DNA from: Bradyrhizobium sp. LMTR 3
GTDB lineage: Bacteria > Pseudomonadota > Alphaproteobacteria > Rhizobiales > Xanthobacteraceae
NCBI RefSeq assembly: GCF_001693485.1
Contig: NZ_MAXC01000002.1
Span: forward strand, 62,001 to 126,000
Direction of reading: 5' to 3'
Length of the DNA: 64,000 bases
Below are positions 57,414 to 64,000 of this stretch, piece by piece. The translations under genes and the position numbers were made by a program. How positions within the stretch are numbered: position 1 is the stretch's first letter; every line of letters begins with the position of its first letter. Under the pieces are notes generated by a model. That model made no database searches, was not told where the DNA came from, and saw nothing but the letters and a program-made list of their open reading frames with translations.

Positions 57414-57516
57414 CCTCATCCTGAGGAGCCGCGAAGCGGCGTCTCGAAGGATGGCCGCGGGCGATATCGGGGCCTCATGGTTCGAGACGGCGCTAACGCG
57501 CCTCCTCACCATGAGG
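57414..57516. repeat. Palindromic repeat element (family C)
   Basis: Outer ends CCTCATCCTGAGG and CCTCACCATGAGG, with inner GCCGCGAAGCGGC and a GGTTCGAGACGG segment. It fills the space between the convergent helicase and caspase genes and abuts the caspase stop. The pattern is recalled as common in Bradyrhizobium. Confidence 0.85.
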
Positions 57517-57521
57517 TTCAA

Positions 57522-59258
57522 CTATCTCCCCGCCACGAAGTAGAAATCCTCGCGCCCCGGCAATGAGCCGTACGTGAACGGCTGCTGCGTGCGATTAGTC
57601 GCGTTCCAGACGTCGTCGCGGACGATGTCGAATAGTTTGCGCACCTCGACCTTCGGCTCCTTGATGACGCGCGCTAGCACCGTGGCAAACGGGCTGTTGA
57701 GGGAATCGCCGTCAAGCGCGGTCTCGCCGTGCTTGGCCGCGTAGACCACCATGAAGCCGGCTTCCGGCTCGATGTTGGAGAAGCCGCGGTTGACCAGTTT
57801 TAGCGAAATCGTCCGCTGCATGGTCTTTTCGAAAGGATTGTCGCGGCAGGCATCGAGCATCACCAGGCGCAGTTTTCGCGCGCCGGCAACCGCGGCGATC
57901 ACCTGCTCAAGCGCGACGGCTTGCGTCTCCGCATCGCTGTCCGTCTTCAGCCTGGCATCGACCGGGATCAGGTAATTCACGCCGCCGACCTCCATGCCGT
58001 GACCGGCATAGTAGACAACGGCCCAATCCGCCTTTTCGGCCTCCAGGCCGAACTCGTGCAGGGCGGCGAAGAATTTGTCCCGAGTGAGATCGGGAGCCAG
58101 CGTCACCGTGGCAAAGCCGAGTTCGCGAAAGGTCGACGCGATCAGTTTGGCATCGCGCGGCGGATTATCCAGCGGGGCGACATTCTTGTAGGCGCCGTTA
58201 CCGACGATCAGCGCGACCTTGCGCGGCCCCGCCGGTTGTGGCGTCGACGGCGAAGCCTTGCCCGCAGGCGACGGCGCGGCCGTGCCCAGCAAGGCCTCCA
58301 GCCGTTCCTTGGCGATACCGCGCGCAAGCGTCGTATCGATATCCTCGCGTCTTGCCGCGACGGCGTTGGCTGCCGAGCGATAGTCGGCGCGCGCGGCGGC
58401 AAGGTTGCGGCGTTTCTCGAAAAGCTGTCCGCGGCCGACATAGGCGCGGACGTAGTTCGGATTGATCTTGAGCACCTGGTTGTAGTCACTGAGCGCGGCA
58501 TCGAGATTGCCCTTGCCGAGATAGGCATTGGCGCGGCTGGTCAGCGCGTAAACATTGTTCGGCGACTTGGCCAGCGCCGCATTGCAGTCGGCGAGCGCAT
58601 CATCGAACCTGCCCATGCTGGTGTAGGTAACGCACCGGTAGGCCGGAACATGGGCACCGTCGGGATTGACCTTTTGCGCCTCGGCATAGTCGGCGAGCGA
58701 GGCCTCGTACAGCTTCATCAATCCTTGCAGGCGGCCCCGGTTGTAGTGGTGCAGATAGCGGCTCTGGTCATTAAAGATATGTTTGACCGCCAGATTGAAC
58801 TCATCGAGCGCCCGCTGCAACTCTCCCCGGCGCATGAAGATGACGCCGCGGTTGTTGTAGGCACTGCCGAAGCTCGGGCGCAATTGCAGGCACAGATCGT
58901 AGTCGGCGAGCGCGCGCTCGTCGTCGCCCTTGTGGCTGTAGGCAATGCCGCGCGCGTTGATGACGTTGATATTCTGCGGCGCGATCTCGTGGGAGGCGGT
59001 GAACGCAGCGATCGCGCCATCGTAATCGCGCTTCTTCACCAGGGCATCGCCGCGATACCAGAAGGCGGCTGCCCTGGAGGTCCCCGTGATCATCTCGTCG
59101 GCAATCACGCTTTCGCAGGCTGCGAGCCGGGCAGCCGGTTCCGCCGCGTTATTTCGGCAGGTCTCGACATCGCCCGCGGCGCGCGCGGGGCCGGCGGCGA
59201 CAAGCAAGACGAGACCCAGCAACAAGGCCCGCAACATCGGCGGAACGCTCCGGCGCAT
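57522..59258 (-). CDS. Exported TPR-caspase (metacaspase-like) protein
   Basis: 578 residues with a signal peptide (about 1-27, ending ARAA). TPR-type repeats fill about 45-310 (AFWYRGDALVKKRDYDGAIAAF, INARGIAYSHKGDDERALADY and later copies). A caspase-like C14 domain (about 340-575) has ALIVGNGAYKNV, H420 in YYAGHGME and C471 in LDACRDNPF, so the dyad is intact. It probably works in the periplasm; substrates are unknown. Confidence 0.92.
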   Translation of the reverse strand: MRRSVPPMLRALLLGLVLLVAAGPARAAGDVETCRNNAAEPAARLAACESVIADEMITGTSRAAAFWYRGDALVKKRDYDGAIAAFTASHEIAPQNINVINARGIAYSHKGDDERALADYDLCLQLRPSFGSAYNNRGVIFMRRGELQRALDEFNLAVKHIFNDQSRYLHHYNRGRLQGLMKLYEASLADYAEAQKVNPDGAHVPAYRCVTYTSMGRFDDALADCNAALAKSPNNVYALTSRANAYLGKGNLDAALSDYNQVLKINPNYVRAYVGRGQLFEKRRNLAAARADYRSAANAVAARREDIDTTLARGIAKERLEALLGTAAPSPAGKASPSTPQPAGPRKVALIVGNGAYKNVAPLDNPPRDAKLIASTFRELGFATVTLAPDLTRDKFFAALHEFGLEAEKADWAVVYYAGHGMEVGGVNYLIPVDARLKTDSDAETQAVALEQVIAAVAGARKLRLVMLDACRDNPFEKTMQRTISLKLVNRGFSNIEPEAGFMVVYAAKHGETALDGDSLNSPFATVLARVIKEPKVEVRKLFDIVRDDVWNATNRTQQPFTYGSLPGREDFYFVAGR

Positions 59259-59509
59259 GGATTTTGGTCACGGAACGCGACCACCGATTCATTGTGGAAA
59301 GGCAGGCCCGCACTGGTCAAGTGACGGAGATCACCCCTCCAAATACTTGTCCAAATATTTGGGCAGATGGCCCTATTCACGAACTCGTGTGGCGCACCCC
59401 GTAACAATCCGCAGCCAGCGCCGTATGTTCGGCATCGGCGAGAATTGAGCCGATTGCGAAACGCCGGTCCCGCTCTAGACTGCCCCAACCAACGCCGAAA
59501 GAGGAAACC

Positions 59510-60229
59510 ATGTCCCCTCGCCATTTCAGCCGCCTGTCGCTCGCCGCTGCCGCCATCGGTACACTGGCCGTCGCGGCCTTCGCCGCCGCGCCTTCGCGCG
59601 CCTCGGAAGAGGCCGTCGTCATTCCACCCCCTGCCGTCGACGTTCAATCTGCCGACGGCATCCAGACCGCCGTGATCGCCGGCGGCTGCTTCTGGGGCGT
59701 GCAGGGCGTGTACCAGCACACCGCCGGCGTACTCAACGCGGTCTCCGGCTATTCCGGCGGCAGCAAGATGACCGCGAACTACACCATGATCGGCACCGGA
59801 ACGACGGGACACGCCGAGGCGGTCGAGATCAAGTACGATCCGAAGAAGATCAGCTACGGCAAGATCCTGCAGATCTTCTTCTCCGTCGTACACGACCCGA
59901 CGCAATTGAACCGTCAGGGCCCGGACATCGGCACGCAATATCGCTCGGCGATCTTCGCCACCAATGACGAGCAGAAGAAGGTGGCGGAGGCCTATATCGC
60001 CCAGCTCAACGCCGCCAAGGTCTACAAGAAGCCGATCGCGACCAAGATCGGCCCGCTGCAGGCGTTCTACCCGGCGGAAGACTATCACCAGGACTACCTG
60101 ACGCGGCACCCGAACCAGCCCTATATTGTCTTCAACGACATCCCGAAGATCGAGAATCTGAAGAAGATCTTTGCGGAGAACTACGTCGAGCAGCCGACGC
60201 TGGTGCGTAACGCGAAGGCTACCAATTAA
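59510..60229 (+). CDS. msrA: Peptide methionine sulfoxide reductase MsrA, exported
   Basis: 239 residues. A signal peptide (about 1-31, ending PSRA) precedes the MsrA domain, whose catalytic C60 lies in GGCFWG. The GYSGG and HAEAVEIKYDPKKISY segments are typical. It reduces methionine-S-sulfoxide, probably in the periplasm. It is 9 bp before msrB. Confidence 0.94.
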   Translation: MSPRHFSRLSLAAAAIGTLAVAAFAAAPSRASEEAVVIPPPAVDVQSADGIQTAVIAGGCFWGVQGVYQHTAGVLNAVSGYSGGSKMTANYTMIGTGTTGHAEAVEIKYDPKKISYGKILQIFFSVVHDPTQLNRQGPDIGTQYRSAIFATNDEQKKVAEAYIAQLNAAKVYKKPIATKIGPLQAFYPAEDYHQDYLTRHPNQPYIVFNDIPKIENLKKIFAENYVEQPTLVRNAKATN

Positions 60230-60238
60230 GGAGGGCAA

Positions 60239-60649
<411 letters not shown>

Positions 60650-60684
60650 GCTTCGATCCGTTCGAACCTGACTTTGACGCGCAG

Positions 60685-60810
60685 CGTCATTCCGGGATGG
60701 TCCGAAGGACCAGACCTCAGATGCGCAACTGCGCATCGGGGAATCTCGAGATTCTCAGGTGCGCAATTGCGCACCATAGTTCGATGCTTCGCATCGCCCC
60801 AGAATGACAG
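60685..60810. repeat. Palindromic repeat element (family B, long form)
   Basis: 126 bp; same ends as the 54581 element (CGTCATTCCGGGATGG and CCCCAGAATGACA) and the same TTCGATGCTTCGCATCG core. It carries additional inverted inserts (ATGCGCAACTGCGCAT, GTGCGCAATTGCGCAC) absent from the shorter copy. Confidence 0.85.
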
Positions 60811-60914
60811 CGTGCCCTCTCGACTTCGGCGGATCGACCAAGGACTCGCGGGCCGGGATATGCTTTGATCCGGGCCGCGGGCGTCGTTTTCCGCGGGCCT
60901 TGGGGGGACAAGCG

Positions 60915-61079
60915 ATGTCGCTTGGAACGATACTCATCATTATTCTGATTATTTTCCTGCTGGGCGGCTTTTCCGGCCGTTTCGGCGGCTATGGCTATGG
61001 CAGGGGCCATTCCGCGATGGGGCTCGGTGGCGTGATTTTAATCGTGCTTCTGATCCTGCTCCTGCTCGGCAAGCTGTAA
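60915..61079 (+). CDS. DUF3309-type small membrane protein
   Basis: 54 residues from ATG 60915, behind GGGGGGA. Two hydrophobic helices (LGTILIIILIIFLLGG and GGVILIVLLILLLLGKL) flank a Gly/Tyr-rich linker (GRFGGYGYGRGHS). The pattern matches the DUF3309 family, whose function is unknown. Confidence 0.8.
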   Translation: MSLGTILIIILIIFLLGGFSGRFGGYGYGRGHSAMGLGGVILIVLLILLLLGKL

Positions 61080-61084
61080 GCCAG

Positions 61085-61116
61085 GGAACCCGTTGAAAGG
61101 ACGGAACCCATTGAAA
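61085..61116. repeat. 18-bp-period direct repeat
   Basis: GGAACCCGTTGAAA (from 61085) and GGAACCCATTGAAA (from 61103) repeat with a period of 18 bp and one mismatch. It starts 6 bp after the DUF3309 stop. No role is evident. Confidence 0.7.
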
Positions 61117-61322
61117 TAACTTGATTTAATTTGCGCATCCCGCAGCCATGCGTGGATTCATCATCACCCCCGATGTCGGGCTTCAGGGGTCGCATTTTCG
61201 TCAAAGAAGCTTATATTGGGAAGTGAAATGACGTGCACGGCGTGGCCCGCCACTGTGGCCCACCGTCATCCAATCCCCATTGCTCACACGAAAAGAGCCG
61301 AAAAAGATTGAGGTCACCGTCC

Positions 61323-61604
61323 ATGCGTCCATTCAGCTACAACACCGCCGCCGAACTGTTTCCCGCCGCTATCCGCAAGAAGAAGCGAGCCGGGTTTGCC
61401 TATCGGCGTTTTGGCACCGCGGCCGAAGCGGTTCGCTTCGCGATCGAGGAGCTGCCTGCGGACTCGCTGAATGGCGCCTATCTCCAGGTCGAGGAAGCGC
61501 GCTTTGACCAGAGCGGCATCCGCTCGCTCTATGAAAGCGAGGCGTTCCCGCTGCCGCGTCGTCCGCGCCCGGCCGCTACCGACGACAAGGCCGACGCCGC
61601 CTAA
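61323..61604 (+). CDS. Small conserved hypothetical protein (93 residues)
   Basis: Starts at ATG 61323 with GAGG nine bases upstream. MRPFSYNTAAELFPAAIRKKKR and the RRFGTAAEAVRFAIEELP helix look well patterned, and I recall similar rhizobial proteins. No membrane segment. Its end is followed by a strong terminator. Confidence 0.7.
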   Translation: MRPFSYNTAAELFPAAIRKKKRAGFAYRRFGTAAEAVRFAIEELPADSLNGAYLQVEEARFDQSGIRSLYESEAFPLPRRPRPAATDDKADAA

Positions 61605-61624
61605 AGCTTCCACTTCTCATACAG

Positions 61625-61655
61625 CGCCCCCGGAAATCATTTCGGGGGCGTTTTT
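61625..61655 (+). terminator. Rho-independent terminator
   Basis: CGCCCCCG and CGGGGGCG make an 8-bp stem extended by GAAA/TTTC, followed by TTTTT. It ends the 93-residue gene. Confidence 0.92.
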
Positions 61656-61657
61656 CT

Positions 61658-62194
61658 TTAGCGCGGCTGCTTGTCGAGCCAGCGCTTGAGCATGCGCACA
61701 TTGCGTACGTTGGCGCGGAACATGACGTCGAAGGCGTCGCCCGCGACCGGCACCAGGCCAACCGCGCCGTCAACCGCAACGTTGGCAAGCATCCGCGCCG
61801 TGATGTGCCAGGGGGCGCCAAGCGCGCGCGCCTCGCGCACCACCCACAGCGAAATCGCCGTCGTGATGATGTCGCCGACCACCGGGATCAGGCCGATCAG
61901 CCCGTCGATGCCGTAGCGGAAATTGGTGCCGGGCACGATGAAGGCGACATCCAGCAATTTGGCGATGGCATCAAGCCTCGCGATCCGCTGCTCGCGCGTC
62001 AGCTCGCCGAACGGATTGGCGGCGGAATGACCGAAATCGAACCGCATTCCCTCGAACCGCGTATGCAGGTTCGGCTCGGGGAGTTCGCGCCCCTCCTGGT
62101 CGATGACCGGCCCACGTCCGGGCGCGCGCGTCCGGGAAGATGGTCCGGAACGCGAACGGGGCGGCGTAAAGATATCGTCGTCTGACATGGCCAT
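61658..62194 (-). CDS. DUF4112 membrane protein
   Basis: 178 residues. A disordered basic N-terminus (1-65) precedes the DUF4112 domain (LDAIAKLLDVAFIVPGTNFRYGIDGLIGLIPVVGD and VDGAVGLVPVAGDAFDVMFRAN), with two membrane-type hydrophobic segments and the repeated G.IP.VGD motif. Function unknown. Confidence 0.9.
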   Translation of the reverse strand: MAMSDDDIFTPPRSRSGPSSRTRAPGRGPVIDQEGRELPEPNLHTRFEGMRFDFGHSAANPFGELTREQRIARLDAIAKLLDVAFIVPGTNFRYGIDGLIGLIPVVGDIITTAISLWVVREARALGAPWHITARMLANVAVDGAVGLVPVAGDAFDVMFRANVRNVRMLKRWLDKQPR

Positions 62195-62583
62195 CAGATG
62201 GTAACGCGAATGCGAGGCGCAAGTTGCGTCATGCGGTCGCTGCTTTGCGTGAGTCGGATCCGAAAGCTGTCATCACCCGCCAACGGTCGTAATGACGTAG
62301 AGGTAGCGCCGCAATACTCGACTTGTCATCCCCGCGAAGGCGGGGATCCAGTACGCCGCGGCTGATCGGTTCAATCAGTGACGTCTCTGGAATACTGGGT
62401 CACCCGCCTTCGCGGGTGACGACAAGTGTGCGCCTTTGCTCGTGACGGGCTTTTCCTGACGTTCCCGAACGGAGCATGATTCTAATATGCCTTGGTTGCG
62501 CGCGAAGCAGGTGGAATGCGCGCAGCGGGCACACCCGCCATTGAGACGGCTTCGGACAAATCAACGGCACGAAGTGAAGACAG
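62195..62583. other. 389-base gap holding a repeat element
   Basis: Between the divergent DUF4112 and small membrane-protein genes. It contains the family-D palindromic element at 62322-62426 and the word TTTTCCTGACG near 62452, which recurs near 63270. No gene is supported. Confidence 0.6.
62322..62426. repeat. Palindromic repeat element (family D)
   Basis: Outer arms CTTGTCATCCCCGCGAAGG and CCTTCGCGGGTGACGACAAG, with CCAGTA.....TACTGG as the inner arms. It is a distinct family from the elements at 3354, 54581 and 57414. Confidence 0.85.
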
Positions 62584-62781
62584 ATGAAGAAATTCGTCCA
62601 GCTCGCAACAGGTTTGTTTCTCGCACTGGGAAGTGCGGCGATCGTAGCCTACGCGATGGCGCACCTCGCGCAACATAGCCTGGGCTTTCCCCGATCCATA
62701 CTTCGAGAGCAGGCGCTGATCTGCGCGGCTATTCTCCTTGGCCTCGTCACGATCGAGTTCCTCGCAAGCCGAGAGAAATAG
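62584..62781 (+). CDS. Small two-helix membrane protein, copy 1
   Basis: 65 residues. Two hydrophobic helices (about 5-27 and 43-60) around a LGFPRSILREQALI linker. The following gene has the same architecture (LGVPPAALRMNALI linker), so the two are tandem paralogs separated by 14 bp. Function unknown. Confidence 0.65.
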   Translation: MKKFVQLATGLFLALGSAAIVAYAMAHLAQHSLGFPRSILREQALICAAILLGLVTIEFLASREK

Positions 62782-62795
62782 CAGGGTAGCCGACG

Positions 62796-62996
62796 ATGAG
62801 GATCATAGACCTGGCTGTCGCCGTCATCTTCTTTATCGCGAGTGCCGGCATGATCGCACTCCTGATGGCTGTATTCGCACACTACGGATTGGGCGTCCCT
62901 CCGGCGGCATTGAGGATGAATGCCCTCATCTCGGCCGGCGCACTCGGCGTCGTGCTCCTGGTAGCGATGGCGGGGGCTCGCGAGAATGAAGACTAG
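62796..62996 (+). CDS. Small two-helix membrane protein, copy 2
   Basis: 66 residues with helices at about 5-27 and 43-60. Alignable with copy 1 through the central H..LG.P...LR..ALI motif and the ending of small charged residues (ARENED against ASREK). Probably cotranscribed with it. Confidence 0.65.
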   Translation: MRIIDLAVAVIFFIASAGMIALLMAVFAHYGLGVPPAALRMNALISAGALGVVLLVAMAGARENED

Positions 62997-63360
62997 TTCG
63001 CGGACAATCACGATCGGGGTGCTACGGGGAACGGGGGCTGGAATGTTCAGTGGCAGGACAATCGATAATCGACCTTTGGCGTATTGCATTCCTTGCTCGG
63101 AAAGGACGCCGCACCGCTACGAACGATGGAGCGTTAACCGACGTCTCACATCGAAGGCCATCTGCCTGGTCTGCAACAATGATTCGCGTGGCGACACGGG
63201 TCGCAACAGCGCCACCGAAATCGCATCTGCAAAGGCAGGCACAGTGTAAGCATCATTGTGATTGACAGGTTTTTCCTGACGCGCCGGCGCAGGATTGCAC
63301 TCTAGGATGGCGGTCATTGGTGGGGGGCGCCGCGTGCGCAATGGGACGAGGAGCAGAAGG
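62997..63360. other. 364-base gap, nothing firm
   Basis: Short frames in this stretch lack ribosome-binding sites and conserved sequence. The word TTTTTCCTGACG (about 63269) echoes one before the small membrane genes. No hairpin or repeat element was recognised. Confidence 0.5.
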
Positions 63361-63594
63361 GTGGGTCGAACCAAACGCAAATTGATCAAGCTGTCTCGGG
63401 CCGAGCTGCTGCATGAGCGGGCCGTCTTTTGCAAGCGTCTGGCGATTGGCGCGGCCGATCCGAGATTTGCCGAAAAACTTCAGATATTGGTCGACGAATA
63501 TGAGGCCGAGGCCGCGCAGGCAGCATTACAAGCCAGCCCGCAGCCTGGACTCGGCGAGGCCCTCAACACCCAGCCGCAGCATCAGACAGGTTGA
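63361..63594 (+). CDS. Small basic hypothetical protein
   Basis: 77 residues from GTG 63361, behind GAGGAG; the frame reaches back to 63295 but that part is arginine-rich and shadow-like. The body GRTKRKLIKLSRAELLHERAVFCKRLAIG and ADPRFAEKLQILVDEYEAEA is helical. Similar short proteins are, from memory, common in Bradyrhizobium. No domain known. Confidence 0.65.
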   Translation: MGRTKRKLIKLSRAELLHERAVFCKRLAIGAADPRFAEKLQILVDEYEAEAAQAALQASPQPGLGEALNTQPQHQTG

Positions 63595-63699
63595 CGGATT
63601 GCAGTGCATGCGGCGTGGCGGCGATATCGCCACTCGGAGATTCTCTGGTTCGGTGATTCCGGCATCCGTGTCGATCGACACACAACATCAGCCCACGGC

Positions 63700-64000
63700 A
63701 TGGCAACGCGATACGTTCCCGACGACGTGCGGGACTTCATATTGAAGCACATCGCTTCGGTGGCGCAGATCGAGGCGCTGCTTCTGATCTGGTCCAACCC
63801 GGAAGAGCGATGGGGACTGCGCCAGATTGCGGCCCGCATCTATGCCAGCGACACGGAAACCGAAACCGCGCTGGCCGGGCTTTGCACCGACGGGCTACTG
63901 GTTTGCGAGGGTGGAGTCTTCGAGTTACGAACCTCAGCGGAAAACGCCGAGATGATCCGAAGGCTTCAGGAAGTCTACGCCCGCTACCTTGTTGCCGTGA
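63700..64000 (+). CDS. Hypothetical protein, cut by the window end
   Basis: Open frame from ATG 63700 without a stop to base 64000 (about 100 codons). The translation (MATRYVPDDVRDFILKHIAS, QIEALLLIWSNPEERWGLRQ, IAARIYASDTETETALAGL) is helical with a winged-helix-like pattern followed by a short beta-hairpin. The start has no clear ribosome-binding site. It may be a small DNA-binding or regulatory protein; the rest lies outside the window. Confidence 0.6.
   Translation, partial: MATRYVPDDVRDFILKHIASVAQIEALLLIWSNPEERWGLRQIAARIYASDTETETALAGLCTDGLLVCEGGVFELRTSAENAEMIRRLQEVYARYLVAV

Noticed and set aside
61085..61116. GGAAC words as EcfG-type stress promoters
   Set aside because: No GTT lies at the required 16-17 bp from either GGAAC; kept only as a direct repeat.

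Overview
The window reads as chromosomal DNA of a Bradyrhizobium-like alphaproteobacterium (order Rhizobiales). The reasons are GC-rich coding with dense operons, a 1606-residue NAD-glutamate dehydrogenase, a SciP/FlbD flagellar regulon, a nirB-nirD-nitrate reductase cluster, several small proteins of a type I associate with Bradyrhizobium, and at least four families of dispersed palindromic repeats. Assignments rest on reading the sequence and recalling protein families; no database search was run.

Layout. (1) 83-8158: two paralogous cytochrome P450s, a 3Fe-4S ferredoxin, GntR and TetR regulators, a carboxymuconolactone-decarboxylase-like protein and a VOC protein, probably a small oxidative catabolic locus; then nhaA, coupled to the TetR gene, and an exported beta-barrel-like protein. 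(2) 8207-17326: nitrate assimilation. nirB-nirD-nitrate reductase run leftward; the transporter narK and a phosphatase-kinase fusion run rightward. The divergent region holds an excellent sigma-54 promoter for narK, a near-consensus one for nirB, and NtrC-like palindromes. (3) 17398-26169: an aldehyde dehydrogenase, a branched-chain-type ABC importer operon that ends in an unusual ABC ATPase lacking the signature subdomain, and a divergent RpiR regulator with a short-chain dehydrogenase. (4) 26205-27939: alanine dehydrogenase with its divergent Lrp-type regulator. (5) 28159-38230: accessory-looking genes: a small protein behind a Zur-like palindrome, a YbhB protein, a hydrolase-phosphoribosyltransferase fusion, a GreA-like factor, a MocR regulator, an O-methyltransferase, a DUF1127 protein, a LysE exporter broken by an in-frame stop, a DegP-type protease and hypotheticals. 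(6) 38589-46033: NAD-glutamate dehydrogenase, tRNA-Met(CAT), a PmtA-like methyltransferase and mnmA. (7) 46345-54553: flagellar block fliK-flgD, sciP, fliF-fliG-fliH-fliN-flbD, with a sigma-54 promoter before fliK and CtrA-like sites before sciP and fliF. (8) 54668-64000: an LLM oxidoreductase, a RecD-like helicase, an exported TPR-caspase protein, msrA-msrB, small membrane proteins, DUF4112, and a gene cut by the window end.

How the parts fit. Two blocks share sigma-54 logic: nitrate assimilation (probably NtrC) and the flagellar hook genes (probably FlbD, encoded in the same block). SciP and CtrA-like sites point to cell-cycle control of the flagellar genes. Nitrate assimilation delivers ammonium, while alanine dehydrogenase and NAD-glutamate dehydrogenase nearby handle amino-acid nitrogen. 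The least conventional items are the signature-less ABC ATPase, the tail-anchored phosphatase-kinase, the hydrolase-phosphoribosyltransferase fusion, the interrupted lysE gene and the Zur-like box before a tiny protein.
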